NCBI RefSeq assembly: GCF_003362805.1
Contig: NZ_QNQT01000007.1
Coordinates: 168,057 to 232,056, forward strand
DNA from: Neobacillus piezotolerans
GTDB taxonomy: Bacteria; Bacillota; Bacilli; Bacillales; Cytobacillaceae
Length of the DNA stretch: 64,000 nucleotides
Direction of reading: 5' to 3'
Shown: piece by piece, positions 8,711 to 17,696 of the stretch
Position numbering within the stretch: position 1 is the stretch's first letter
Layout of the letters: every line of letters begins with the position of its first letter
The notes under the pieces: generated by a model
What the model was told of the DNA's origin: nothing
Databases searched by the model: none
Seen by the model: only the letters and a program-made list of their open reading frames with translations
Translations under genes and position numbers: made by a program

Positions 8711-8784
8711 TAGTGAACCGGGGGACGGAGCAGGCGCTTCATTCAGTTTTCGAATGAAGCAGCAGCACGTCCCCTGCTTCAGGT
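8711..8784. repeat. Copy of the GAAGCAGGGGACG palindromic element after the CAP gene
   Basis: Starts at the stop codon with GTGAACCGGGGGACGGAGC and ends with GTCCCCTGCTTC. An inner perfect stem GCTTCATTC/GAATGAAGC flanks AGTTTTC. It could act as a 3' hairpin, but no T-run follows. The rest of the gap up to 9034 shows nothing coding. Confidence 0.65.
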
Positions 8785-9034
8785 ACTGGCCGCCCCATTC
8801 CTTACCAAAAATACGAATAGAACTAAAATAAGATTCGTAAATTTTGAATATGGATAAAAAGGGAAGAGATTCGGGCCAGTTCATATGGGAAAAACGGGGA
8901 TAGCGGTGGTTTGTTAAAAGAATAGCGAGCAGAGATGGTTAAAACGAGGTTGGGCATTGGACTAAATTGGCAAGAACCTTCTCAAATCTCCTTTCATATG
9001 ATGTAAATAAGCTGAATTGAGGAGGGGGTTTCCA

Positions 9035-9745
9035 ATTGGGGCTTCAATGTATTTAGATTTTTTGTCCAAATTTGGCATTGGCGGTGCTCATCCAGGTGGC
9101 TTAAATCTTACCAAGGAAATGCTAATGGGAGAGCAAATCGGCCAAACCTCCACCATTTTGGATGTTGGCTGCGGTACAGGGCAGACAGCCGCTTTCCTTG
9201 CTTTGCAATACGGAGCTGACATAACCGGCATGGACATTAATCCCATAATGGTCGAAAAAGCCAAAAATCGAATGGCCGCGCATCAGGTTCCCGTAAAAAT
9301 CATTCTTGGATCAATTGAGGATATCCCTCTGGAGGACGGGAGTTTCGACTTTGTTCTTTCTGAATCGGTTCTTTCCTTTGTAAATAAACAGAAGGCCCTT
9401 CAGGAAATATATCGGGTATTGCGAAGCGGCGGGCGATTCATCGTCAATGAATTGACCGTTAATAAACAGCCCGATCCTAAGGATGCCGAAGAAATAAAAG
9501 CATTTTATGGTTTCGATTCCCTTCCATTGGAATTGGACTGGAAGGTTTTACTCGAACAGGCAGGCTTTAAAAACATCGCGATCAACCGGAACGGCCAGTC
9601 CATTCTCCAAACACATCAGATGCCTGAATTTCATTACTCGGATGTTATCGAACCGAATCTTTTCGAAGTATTCAACCAACACTATATGATTATGCTGAAA
9701 TACCAGGACATCCTTAGTTACCGAGTCCTCACTTGTACAAAATGA
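9035..9745 (+). CDS. Class I SAM-dependent methyltransferase
   Basis: Methyltransferase of about 236 residues. The SAM-binding motif I, ILDVGCGTGQTAAF, lies near residues 45-58, motif II is GADITGMDINP, and the acidic segment GSFDFVLSESVL and RVLRSGGRFIVNE follow, as in the Methyltransf_11/25 group. The substrate is unknown. The start is unusual: AGGAGG is at 9020-9025, the next in-frame ATG (9047) is too far away, and the TTG at 9017 lies before the Shine-Dalgarno. The best-placed in-frame codon is ATT at 9035, 9 bases after AGGAGG. A strong bidirectional terminator follows at 9793. Confidence 0.8.
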   Translation: MGASMYLDFLSKFGIGGAHPGGLNLTKEMLMGEQIGQTSTILDVGCGTGQTAAFLALQYGADITGMDINPIMVEKAKNRMAAHQVPVKIILGSIEDIPLEDGSFDFVLSESVLSFVNKQKALQEIYRVLRSGGRFIVNELTVNKQPDPKDAEEIKAFYGFDSLPLELDWKVLLEQAGFKNIAINRNGQSILQTHQMPEFHYSDVIEPNLFEVFNQHYMIMLKYQDILSYRVLTCTK

Positions 9746-9792
9746 TTGGATTTTCACAGGGCATGCAGTTGTTTAAAACTTGGAATATATTT

Positions 9793-9833
9793 AAAAAGGC
9801 TCGCAGCGAAGGTTCCCGCTGCAAGCCTTTTTG
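9793..9833. terminator. Bidirectional rho-independent terminator
   Basis: AAAAAGGCT-GCAGCG, loop, CGCTGC-AGCCTTTTT: a long near-perfect stem with A-run before and T-run after. It serves the methyltransferase gene on the plus strand and the small convergent gene on the minus strand. Confidence 0.88.
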
Positions 9834-9837
9834 TTCC

Positions 9838-10152
9838 TCAAATAAAGAATGGGAAAAACGGCCCGAATGCACGAATCCCAAAGAACAGGAATCCAAAGAG
9901 CCCGAATGGCCCGAAGAATGAAAAGAGCCTGCTTTCATGCACCGATTCCGTTCGCATGCCCTTATGGTGCATATTTGGCATGATGAGGTACATCTTCTCC
10001 TTGTTATAACTATGAAGGATGCCTTGGTAGACTGCCCCATCCTTCAATTCCACCTGGATAAATTGATACAATTGCTTTTTGCACTTTTCATAGAAATCTT
10101 TGATGTGCTCCCGCTGAAAATCAATAGCATTCGAATTGCTGTTTTACTGCAT
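9838..10152 (-). pseudogene. Small unknown protein gene with in-frame TAA at codon 3
   Basis: A good Shine-Dalgarno (AAAGGAGAT) is followed by ATG at 10152, then CAG, then TAA at 10144-10146. The same frame then continues without a stop to 9838. The part between the TAA and the first standard start (TTG at 10071) reads like protein: QREHIKDFYEKCKKQ runs directly into LYQFIQVELKDGAVYQGIL. The C-terminal third is very rich in Phe and Gly. A single CAA-to-TAA change at codon 3 would explain it. Otherwise translation might begin at the internal TTG 10071, giving 77 residues. I do not recognise a function; the VELKDGAVYQG part resembles short Sm-like or DUF2642-like beta proteins. Confidence 0.5.
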
Positions 10153-10278
10153 TTCCCTATCTCCTTTACTCCACTACAATGACAAACTATTCCCAGCGGC
10201 CTGTATACGTTCCGGGTATTTGAAGCAGCGAATTAGTGAAACGTAAAGAAGGATCCCAAAACCTGTTTCCAAGCGAAA

Positions 10279-10314
10279 AAGTGAAGCAAAAGTCACGTTT
10301 CCTGCTTCACTTTC
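10279..10314 (-). terminator. Repeat-derived hairpin ending the polysaccharide cluster
   Basis: On the minus strand AAAGTGAAGCA pairs with TGCTTCACTTTTT across a 14-base loop. It is a copy of the GAAGCAGG intergenic repeat and contains the TGA stop of the gene ending at 10307; the T-run gives it terminator form. Confidence 0.65.
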
Positions 10315-11092
10315 GAATGAGTTCGGGCTGGTTGCGCCATTTTAGTTTGAGGAGGAGGATGAGGAGGTTTCCTTTTAGGCTATTGGGGATAAAGCTTCGG
10401 TATTCCACGATTTCTTCTCCGCCAAAGCTCCTTTTGAATTGATTGATATTTTGCTGGTCAACATCGTGTTCATCAAGGGATAGACCGAAAAAGTCATATA
10501 GCATGTATCCCCTCTTTTTAAAATTGAGTATGTCCCTCCAGTGAAGAAACCGGTTGGCCCGCCCGATTTCATTTTTAGGGATGCCGTTGTCCGTAAACCT
10601 GCCGGAGCACGAATAAAACATCCTGGCCCTGGAGCCGTCGGAAAAATACAAATGGCCGGCGAGCCTTTGCCCACTTTTATGGTAGACATATGTAATTGTC
10701 ACCATGCCGAGGGCGTGGATGCCCTTTATCCGCTCGTCCTGAAAAAGCTCAATTCCTTTCTCTTTGGCATAGGGATTAAAAAACGCTTTGAAGGATTCAA
10801 TCTCGTCCTTGTCCGGGTCGCTAATGAACTCGACAGACAATTCCTCCCTTGCCGCTTTGTTGATTTGGTAACGGGTCGATTTATTCAGCTCTGATTTCAG
10901 CTGCTCCTCATCTTTTTTTAAGTCGATGCAAAGAGTTAGTCCCCGTTTGTGGATAGCATTCCATCGGCCTGGTTCAACTGGTTGGGTTTGCTGAAAATAG
11001 GCATACATATCAGCGGCGGGCAGCTCGGCCCCGCCATCCAGTCCGTAGATTTCATTTATCTCAAACAGTCGCTTCTTCCATTGGATGTGCAT
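10307..11092 (-). CDS. FemAB-like GNAT-fold acyltransferase of the polysaccharide cluster
   Basis: Cytosolic protein of 261 residues resembling the FemAB/GNAT-like 'peptidoglycan bridge' acyltransferases. Family-type segments are LNKSTRYQINKA (about residue 72), the fold core TYVYHKSGQRLAGHLYFSDGS, and the C-terminal GYMLYDFFGLSLDEHD then INQFKRSFGGEEIVEY. FemAB enzymes transfer amino acids to peptidoglycan precursors. In polysaccharide loci they are thought to modify sugar chains, but the reaction here is inferred. The start overlaps the end of the deacetylase gene by 32 bases, with GGAGGAG 7 bases before the ATG. It is the last gene of the cluster and has a partner of the same family at 13545. 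Confidence 0.8.
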   Translation of the reverse strand: MHIQWKKRLFEINEIYGLDGGAELPAADMYAYFQQTQPVEPGRWNAIHKRGLTLCIDLKKDEEQLKSELNKSTRYQINKAAREELSVEFISDPDKDEIESFKAFFNPYAKEKGIELFQDERIKGIHALGMVTITYVYHKSGQRLAGHLYFSDGSRARMFYSCSGRFTDNGIPKNEIGRANRFLHWRDILNFKKRGYMLYDFFGLSLDEHDVDQQNINQFKRSFGGEEIVEYRSFIPNSLKGNLLILLLKLKWRNQPELIRK

Positions 11093-12110
11093 CCTTAAGC
11101 TCCTCCCCAGGCGTATTTCCGACCGTTAGTTCATCCGCAAGCTCAATCATATTCCTGCTCCTGAAACCATATGTCCGCCGTAAATACTCAAAATGCTTTA
11201 GTATCTCTTCCAGGAAGCCTACATTATCCCTAATATTCCCCCCAAAATCATGCGGGTGCCACCAAAGATGATAGGCCTCGCCTGATTTCGCGGCATAGGT
11301 CATCTCGCCCTTGATCCGTTTCAGCCGCAAACCCTCAAGCAATTTAAGCCGCTCCGATACCTTCGCCAAATACCTGCTTGCTCTAATATTGACAGGGATG
11401 GAACTGTCTTCCCCTGCAATGGGCCGAAATGTGTGCTGGCCAAAAATGGGTATATACCGGTCAAATAATCGGAAGGCTCGTTTCGCGTATCTCCTTCTTT
11501 CCGAAGATTCCATCCGGTATGCCCAGCTTTCCTCATTTCCACGGTAGGCAGCCATGCCGAGCCGTTTGCATTCTTTTAAATACTCATCGTCAACCTGATT
11601 GCGCGGAAACACAATCGATTTTATTTCCCAGCCGCGCTTCCGGTTCAGCTCCCGCGCCGTCCGCAAATCACAGGAAAACTGCTCCAATGTTTGTCCTTCT
11701 TCCAAACAGTAATAATGGGAAAATGTATGGGTAGCCACCTCCTGAAAGGGAGCGGAAGCAATACGTTCAACGAGATGGGGGGCAAAAAACAAATTCAAAT
11801 CGCTTTCTCCAATCGGGTGAGTTTCCATGTAATAGTACGAAGACAACCTTTTCTGGCTATAGGATGGTTTAGTGGCCGGAATCATCTTTTTTAGCTGTTT
11901 CATATTTTCAAAATAAATCATGCCGACGATAGCCCACGTGGCATGTATCTTGTAGCGGGAGAACAAATCCAGAAGCGAAACGACAACCGCATGCGCACCA
12001 CGGACATTCTCTTCATAGTCTTTCTTTTCATAAACATCATGTACTCCCCAAAATAGTTCGAAATCCAGAGAGATGATGAATGTGCCGATTCGCTTGCATT
12101 CCAATGCCAT
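11061..12110 (-). CDS. Polysaccharide deacetylase family protein
   Basis: Predicted metal-dependent carbohydrate de-N-acetylase of about 349 residues. The NodB-type motifs are visible: SLDFELFWG with Asp16 as likely base or metal-binding residue, the metal-binding THTFSH motif near residue 128, FPRNQVDDEY, and LWWHPHDFGG near the C-terminus. There is no signal peptide or membrane helix, so it probably acts on cytosolic, lipid-linked intermediates. It lies between the polymerase gene and a FemAB-like gene, so removal of an acetyl group before a second modification is a reasonable guess. Start is ATG 12110 with AGGGG just upstream; TTG 12113 is the alternative. Confidence 0.85.
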   Translation of the reverse strand: MALECKRIGTFIISLDFELFWGVHDVYEKKDYEENVRGAHAVVVSLLDLFSRYKIHATWAIVGMIYFENMKQLKKMIPATKPSYSQKRLSSYYYMETHPIGESDLNLFFAPHLVERIASAPFQEVATHTFSHYYCLEEGQTLEQFSCDLRTARELNRKRGWEIKSIVFPRNQVDDEYLKECKRLGMAAYRGNEESWAYRMESSERRRYAKRAFRLFDRYIPIFGQHTFRPIAGEDSSIPVNIRASRYLAKVSERLKLLEGLRLKRIKGEMTYAAKSGEAYHLWWHPHDFGGNIRDNVGFLEEILKHFEYLRRTYGFRSRNMIELADELTVGNTPGEELKDAHPMEEATV

Positions 12111-12180
12111 CAACCCCTATCTTTTAAAAAATTTTTAAGTTTCCCCTTCCAACGTAAGCTGCTTGTACTGCATCCCTATT

Positions 12181-13500
12181 TCAACGCGAATCCTGTTTTT
12201 TGGAAACGACCGAATAACAGCATAGCCCAAATAAAATCCAGAAATGCCTCCAGTGAAGGGCATCCACAACAAGGATATTCACAAACGAACCGGCCATCGC
12301 GCACAGAAAGACGAGATGAAAATTGAACTTGTTTTTCCCGCATGACAGGCTCCTCACAAACAGGGTGGCGGCCAGGACTACAAGGAGCAGCAGCAGAGAG
12401 GTGCCTGCAATCCATCCGTATTCGGCAAACAGGCGAAGGTACGTATTATGCGGGTCCATATAATAGATGGATGTCATTTCACCGGGACCTATGCCAAAAA
12501 TATTGCTTTTCAGCACCTTTAACGCGAAAAGCTGCGCATTGAAACGTTCGTTGTCATAGTTTTGGAGTGTGGTCCTTTCCATAAGCAGCTTGATGAACCT
12601 TGCCGTAATGGCGGGAAACATAAAATAGACAGACACGAGCAGGGATGAGGGGATTAGGAACGATTTGACTACAAAGCCTGGCTTCAGTTCCCCCTTCAGC
12701 ACCTTAATAACAAGGTACACAACAAGTGATACTACTAGATTGATCCAGCCGGCCCGGGACATTGCCAGCACAACCGCGCCCGCCAATAATGCAATTGACG
12801 AATATTTGAATACCCTGGATTTAAATAATGCGGGATTCAGGGTATCTTCAAGAACAAGCAAAAGCGCAATAATTAAGTACGGACTAAAAATATTCGGATC
12901 CTGGAAAAATCCTTCCAGCCGAGTGCTATTGCCAAGATTTTCATTGGCGAGGTAACCGGCTATGCCAAGGACGCTGTTGGCAACAGCCCCCGCGATATAT
13001 CCTTTCAGAAAAAACTCCAAATGCTTATTATTTTTGATGGCCAAAGCGAGAAAGAGCCCGCTGCATACCAAAAACACCGTTATCCCATGCCAGGCAGCCG
13101 CCTTTGAAAAATTTGCCGCGAAGAACAGGGAAACCGTCCCGAAAACCAGAAAGATGAACAGCAGGAAGGCCAAAAGATGCTTGAATATGTTCCCATTTAA
13201 CTGAATCCGCCTAATCAAACCACTAGCCGCCAATATGAAAAACATCAGTTCATAAGGGGAAGGGTCGTACAACTGAAAGCCGGCGCTCAACGCAAAAACG
13301 AACAGGATATGCTCCCACCTTAGCAATAGCAGGAAAGTTGCCGCTGAAAGGCCAAAGATACTCGCCATAGCAATTAAGGGAAAGCTGGCGCTGGATGTCG
13401 GTCCCCCAGCAAGCGGGAAGCCAATCGCCATCCATCCCAGAAGCAAAGCCGCCAACCCGATCAGTACAGCTCTTAAGAATATAGGCTTTGCGGAATGCAT
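12181..13500 (-). CDS. O-antigen ligase/Wzy-type polysaccharide polymerase
   Basis: Polytopic membrane protein of 439 residues with about eleven predicted helices. Its placement and the long periplasm-type loop (about residues 315-360, with LMERTTLQNYDNERF, IFGIGPGEM and DPHNTYLRLFAEYG) are typical of the Wzy_C/O-antigen ligase family. HNTYL and the Gly-rich segment before it are family hallmarks. It probably polymerises repeat units on the outer face of the membrane. ATG 13500 is preferred over the longer form at 13551, because GGGAG lies 8 bases before it and the extra N-terminal residues overlap the upstream gene. About 45 bases separate it from the FemAB-like gene upstream. Confidence 0.85.
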   Translation of the reverse strand: MHSAKPIFLRAVLIGLAALLLGWMAIGFPLAGGPTSSASFPLIAMASIFGLSAATFLLLLRWEHILFVFALSAGFQLYDPSPYELMFFILAASGLIRRIQLNGNIFKHLLAFLLFIFLVFGTVSLFFAANFSKAAAWHGITVFLVCSGLFLALAIKNNKHLEFFLKGYIAGAVANSVLGIAGYLANENLGNSTRLEGFFQDPNIFSPYLIIALLLVLEDTLNPALFKSRVFKYSSIALLAGAVVLAMSRAGWINLVVSLVVYLVIKVLKGELKPGFVVKSFLIPSSLLVSVYFMFPAITARFIKLLMERTTLQNYDNERFNAQLFALKVLKSNIFGIGPGEMTSIYYMDPHNTYLRLFAEYGWIAGTSLLLLLVVLAATLFVRSLSCGKNKFNFHLVFLCAMAGSFVNILVVDALHWRHFWILFGLCCYSVVSKKQDSR

Positions 13501-13544
13501 GGCATCATCTCCCTTTATGAATAGCTGTTTACCGGTTTTTCCTT

Positions 13545-14297
13545 TTACCAATGGCTCTTTAAATTCCTTACCTTTAGCACCAGTTTTCCGGCAGTTGAGT
13601 ATGGAAGGTAGCCCGAATACTCCGTTTTGATGGTTCCCCCGAATTCAAGTTTGAAATTCCGCACATTTGGGTCTGGCGTTAAGCCGCCCGAATCATAAAT
13701 CAAGTACCCATTGTTTTTAAACCAAAGAATATTCTCCCATTTAAGAAGCCGGTGGGCCTTGCCGACCAGCCTCCTGAATTGGCTGTCACCCGTTAGCCTG
13801 AAGTGGGAGGCAGAGTAAAAAGGCATTGCTCGTTCCCCGTCGGCTGCGTATACCCTGTAACAAAGAGCTCCCTCCCCTTCCCCTTCAATCTTGGTCATAA
13901 CTAGCGCTTTTTGGTCCCTCAGCAGCTTTAATTTTTCTACATGAAAATCGGTACAGCGGTCGGTATGTTTCCTATCTGCCGCCTTATTATAAAATTCCTG
14001 GAAAACGGTGATGTCTTCATCAGAGGGATTGACATTAATGAAAGTAAAAAGGCCAGAAGTCTTTCCCGCCTGCTTTATCTGCTGCCTTGCTGATTTGGAT
14101 ATTTCCCCAAACAATGCTTCTTCGCGTTTGGATAAATCCTGCTGGAGCGTCTCGATAGGCTTCAACCCTTCAATCGGAACAATGGACTGTGTGATGCCAA
14201 CGAGGTCCGTCGAAGGACGGACATGAAAATCCGGCTCTTTCGGAAAATAGATTTGCTGGATTTGGATACCCCATCTTGTTCTGGAAATCGATAACAC
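13545..14297 (-). CDS. Second FemAB-like GNAT-fold acyltransferase
   Basis: Protein of 250 residues with the same build as the FemAB-like protein at 10307: KSARQQIKQA matches STRYQINKA, LCYRVYAADGERAMPFYSAS matches the sugar-locus GNAT core, RRLVGKAHRLLKWENILWFK matches the ANRFLHWRDILNFK helix, and GYLIYDSGGLTPD matches GYMLYDFFGLSLDE. The two are divergent paralogues. GTG 14297 is the start, with AAGGAG about 9 bases before it. The gene lies between the flippase and the polymerase. The substrate is unknown; an amino-acyl or acyl transfer to a polysaccharide precursor is inferred from the family. Confidence 0.78.
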   Translation of the reverse strand: MLSISRTRWGIQIQQIYFPKEPDFHVRPSTDLVGITQSIVPIEGLKPIETLQQDLSKREEALFGEISKSARQQIKQAGKTSGLFTFINVNPSDEDITVFQEFYNKAADRKHTDRCTDFHVEKLKLLRDQKALVMTKIEGEGEGALCYRVYAADGERAMPFYSASHFRLTGDSQFRRLVGKAHRLLKWENILWFKNNGYLIYDSGGLTPDPNVRNFKLEFGGTIKTEYSGYLPYSTAGKLVLKVRNLKSHW

Positions 14298-14352
14298 CCC
14301 TGGTCACTCCTTATAGGGAAAACCCGCAAAATTAGAAAATACACATCGCACC

Positions 14353-15669
14353 TCAGCTCTCAATTCGTTCACCGGATACAGATCGCCCTGCTTTCCGGAA
14401 ATGCTTTCTCACGATATGCCAGGATACAATCCCGTATGCCAGATAGCCTATTGAAGAAAGACAACTAATCACAAGAATGGCTAAAGCGGCCCTTTCAATG
14501 TAAAAATAGGAAATGATCATCGACAGGCATATTAATGAAAACCGAATCAATTCACTGACTATTTGAAGCCCTTGCGATTCCAATACATAAAAATTCGAGG
14601 CGATTGGATTTACGACTATCCTCATAAAGAACAACAGTGCGATGATATGCAGATAAGAGCCGGCTTCTTTCCACTCTTGGCCAAATAGCATTGGGATGAA
14701 TGGCGGGACAGCTAGCGCGATTATCCCGATTATCCCTCCGCCGATAAGGGACATTTTCTTGACAGTCATCCAAAAAAGCGAGCTGAATTCTTCCCCTCTT
14801 GCATGAAGCCTGGACGATTCCGACATATACACCTGCTTTACCGAATAGCCCAACAATGCTTCTGGTACGGTCAGGATTTTCTCGGCAAGCAAATACCAGC
14901 CAGCCACTGCGGGTCCATAATGGGCAGCGAGGAAAATAGCCGGAATCCTCGCGCCAGAAATATTAATAAAGGCCGACCAGCTTGAAATGAGCGGGAAATT
15001 TTTATAGCGGATGATTGCCCTCTTTACACCTTGGAAACAAAAAAGCGTTACCTTTGGCTTGTTTTTAAATAGATACTTTAAAAAGGTTACGAAGCCTGAA
15101 ATCCTTCCAATCACCTCACCGGCCAGCAGTCCGAAAATGCCCGCCTGGAAAAAGCCCAAAGTGATTTGCGATACCATTTGCCCGCTGTTCATATTGATTT
15201 TTGACCTCGAAATGGAGGAAAAGTCCCGCATCCGGATGCTCCATGAATTGAAGGCCTGAAACCAGCCAATCCCAAAGACACTTACAGCGAGCATCCAGGC
15301 GTAACGGTCAAGTTCAGGCGCTCCAACCCATTTCCCAATCGGAATAATAAGCGCGCAAACAAAAACGATGATGCTGATGATAACCGCAATCATCAGGGAT
15401 AAAACGAGCGCATCCCAACCCTCCTGGTCATCCTTCGGCAGCGGAATGGCCTGGTCATACATAAGGGAAGCGATGACAGAGAGACTGTACAGAAGCGATA
15501 AATAAATCGAGAAAACCCCAAATTGCTCCGGTGAATACAAATGGGTCAAAATCGGGGTTGTTAAAAAAATAAACAAATGGGAAATGGCAGTTCCGGCGGC
15601 AAGGATTGAAATGCTCTTCATAAAGGGGTTATTGATGAGCGAGTTTTTCAAGTTCACTAGCTGCTTCAT
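14353..15669 (-). CDS. Polysaccharide flippase, Wzx/MATE-like
   Basis: Integral membrane protein of 438 residues with 12-14 predicted helices. The opening segment SISILAAGTAISHLFIFLTTPILTHLY... is typical of Wzx/RfbX polysaccharide exporters of the MVF superfamily: the first helix, then LYSPEQFGVFSIYLSL. It should move lipid-linked repeat units across the membrane for polymerisation by the Wzy-like protein. The start ATG 15669 has GGAGGT 7 bases before it. The neighbouring glycosyltransferase gene ends 75 bases upstream. Confidence 0.88.
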   Translation of the reverse strand: MKQLVNLKNSLINNPFMKSISILAAGTAISHLFIFLTTPILTHLYSPEQFGVFSIYLSLLYSLSVIASLMYDQAIPLPKDDQEGWDALVLSLMIAVIISIIVFVCALIIPIGKWVGAPELDRYAWMLAVSVFGIGWFQAFNSWSIRMRDFSSISRSKINMNSGQMVSQITLGFFQAGIFGLLAGEVIGRISGFVTFLKYLFKNKPKVTLFCFQGVKRAIIRYKNFPLISSWSAFINISGARIPAIFLAAHYGPAVAGWYLLAEKILTVPEALLGYSVKQVYMSESSRLHARGEEFSSLFWMTVKKMSLIGGGIIGIIALAVPPFIPMLFGQEWKEAGSYLHIIALLFFMRIVVNPIASNFYVLESQGLQIVSELIRFSLICLSMIISYFYIERAALAILVISCLSSIGYLAYGIVSWHIVRKHFRKAGRSVSGERIES

Positions 15670-15743
15670 TATGTCGGACCTCCGATTTGTTCAGCGGCAA
15701 AAAGGAACTGCATTCCTTGGTTGTGATGGAAGGCCGCGGAAAT

Positions 15744-16850
15744 TTACTGGCCATAAGCCTCTTCCAATCGTTGGATCATTGTCTGGATGTGAAAACGCTC
15801 TTTAAACAGCATATAGCTGTTCAATTGGCATTTCCCCATGCCCTGTTCATCCTCCATCAATTTCATGATATAAAACACAGCTTCTTCAATGTTTCCCGGA
15901 CAGAATAAATACCCATTATACCCATGGACGACAAGTTCATTATTGCCTTCCACATCCGTGGCAACGACCGGCTTTCCCACCGCCATCGCTTCAATGACCG
16001 AATATGGCAAGGCTTCGTGCAGGGAGGTTGATAAGTAAATATCGACGTCTTTCAAATAATCGTCAATGGAGCTTATGAACCCGCGATATTTTATTTTTGG
16101 GTTTTCTTCTGTCACCTTTAGAAATTCTTCCTTACAATAATCGCCGCTGCCCGCATACCAAAACTCGACGTTTGGGTTTAAGCGGACAACCGCTTTTGCT
16201 ATCTCCAAAAAACTTAAGGGATCCTTGGATTGGTCGAATCTTGCCAAAGTCCCTACAATAATCCTCCCGTTATTTTTTACCTGTTTTACAAAACCTTTAT
16301 CTTCGGCCCCGTTGTATATAATTGTGCTTTTTTGATACCGAAATAGATTGTAGCGCCGGCCGGCCTCATACTCCCCTTTTGAGACATTGATTGTACAGTC
16401 CGTTATCCTGCCGAGATTCCTCTCGATTAAACCATACAGCCTCCTTTTGTTCCTGCTGATATATGGATACTGCATAATATAGCCATGCGGAGTGTAAAAA
16501 ACTTTCGACTGCCCGCTTAACAGGGCTGCTATCCTCCCTGTTCCGCCCGCCTTGGAACTATGGCAATGGATAATTTCCGGCTGGAACTCCTTGATAATCT
16601 TTTTTAATTGGAGAATCGCCTTTATATCTTCAATAATGCTTACTTCCCTCACAAAACTGGAAATGGCGTAAAACGTAAATTTCTCCTTGTTTTCTTTAAT
16701 AAACTCCCAAAAAACCGAGTCCGCCCGCCCTTCGCCATAGGCTATGGCAATGTCGAACTTTTCACGCGATAAATGTTGGAGTACTGTAACGATATGTTTT
16801 CGCACCCCTCCGCTTAGTGCCTCACAAATTAGCAGCACCCTTTTTTTCAT
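15744..16850 (-). CDS. Glycosyltransferase family 4
   Basis: GT-B fold glycosyltransferase of 368 residues. The N-terminal half begins VLLICEALSGGVRKHIVTVL, and HCHSSKAGGTGRIAALL follows near residue 95. The C-terminal donor-binding half has VGTLARFDQSKDP and the family signature SLHEALPYSVIEAMAVGKPVV (E-x7-E region) near residue 285. It probably adds one sugar to the lipid-linked repeat unit in the cytosol. Its start codon overlaps the stop of the preceding GT2 gene (ATGA), so the two are translationally coupled. Confidence 0.9.
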   Translation of the reverse strand: MKKRVLLICEALSGGVRKHIVTVLQHLSREKFDIAIAYGEGRADSVFWEFIKENKEKFTFYAISSFVREVSIIEDIKAILQLKKIIKEFQPEIIHCHSSKAGGTGRIAALLSGQSKVFYTPHGYIMQYPYISRNKRRLYGLIERNLGRITDCTINVSKGEYEAGRRYNLFRYQKSTIIYNGAEDKGFVKQVKNNGRIIVGTLARFDQSKDPLSFLEIAKAVVRLNPNVEFWYAGSGDYCKEEFLKVTEENPKIKYRGFISSIDDYLKDVDIYLSTSLHEALPYSVIEAMAVGKPVVATDVEGNNELVVHGYNGYLFCPGNIEEAVFYIMKLMEDEQGMGKCQLNSYMLFKERFHIQTMIQRLEEAYGQ

Positions 16851-17668
16851 GGCTCCCCCTCATTTTCAGATTGAACCAGGACAGAACCTGAGGACTTTAC
16901 CCTCTCTATGAAGCTTCTCGGGATCATGAACAGGGCAGCCGTTTTAAAAATCCCCAGATAACTGTAAACTTCGGTGAAATCAAAATATTTTAGCTGCACT
17001 TTCAGTCTGCTGAATAACTGCTGCCTTCTCCTTGTGGCCGAAATTCCTGTGTCGTTGAATTCCTCCTCGAGCAGGACGTCATCCAGATTCGCCGTTTGGT
17101 ATCTGTTTACAATCCTAAAGAAAAACTCGTAGTCCTCTGCGCTTTTGTACGCTAAGGAATATGGACCGACCTTATCAATTAAGTCGGCCCGGAACATGAC
17201 AGCAGGGTGGCTGAAACAGGAATTCATGTGCATTTTTCTTTTGATTGCCTTATAAGTTTTTGGAGGTTTATACGTAAAATGCAAGGTTCCTTCTTTTGTT
17301 TTAAAATTCGAATAAGAGCCTGCCAAAGCAATTTCCTTATTTTCCGATAAAAAAAATGCCTGTTTGCTGAAACGGTTTTTCAATACCCTGTCGCCGGCGT
17401 CTATTCTGGCAATATATTCGTAGTTCCCTCCACGAATCGTATTCAGACCATGGTTCAAAGCATATTCAATCCCCTTGTTTTCCGCCATTCTGACAACATG
17501 GACAGCATGCTGGTTTATCTTGTCAGGGCAAGTAATGGCAGGGGTGCTCCCATCATCTACAACATAAATGTCAACAGCTTCTTCCTTTTCGTTAACAAAT
17601 GAAGCAATCGTAAGCAACAGGCCTTCCTGGTTATTAAAGACGGGTATTAACACAGCTATCCTGTTCAT
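16847..17668 (-). CDS. Glycosyltransferase family 2
   Basis: GT-A fold glycosyltransferase of 273 residues. It begins IAVLIPVFNNQEGLLLTI, has VVDDGSTP near residue 38 and an IARIDAGDR acidic motif (DXD equivalent) near residue 90, and an SAEDYEFFFRI motif near residue 180. The C-terminal part carries a hydrophobic stretch that may touch the membrane. It should add an early sugar to the lipid carrier after the initiating transferase. It lies 28 bases after the sugar transferase gene and overlaps the GT4 gene by 4 bases. Confidence 0.88.
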   Translation of the reverse strand: MNRIAVLIPVFNNQEGLLLTIASFVNEKEEAVDIYVVDDGSTPAITCPDKINQHAVHVVRMAENKGIEYALNHGLNTIRGGNYEYIARIDAGDRVLKNRFSKQAFFLSENKEIALAGSYSNFKTKEGTLHFTYKPPKTYKAIKRKMHMNSCFSHPAVMFRADLIDKVGPYSLAYKSAEDYEFFFRIVNRYQTANLDDVLLEEEFNDTGISATRRRQQLFSRLKVQLKYFDFTEVYSYLGIFKTAALFMIPRSFIERVKSSGSVLVQSENEGEP

Positions 17669-17696
17669 TCAAGCCTCTCCTAGCCAAGAAAATAGT

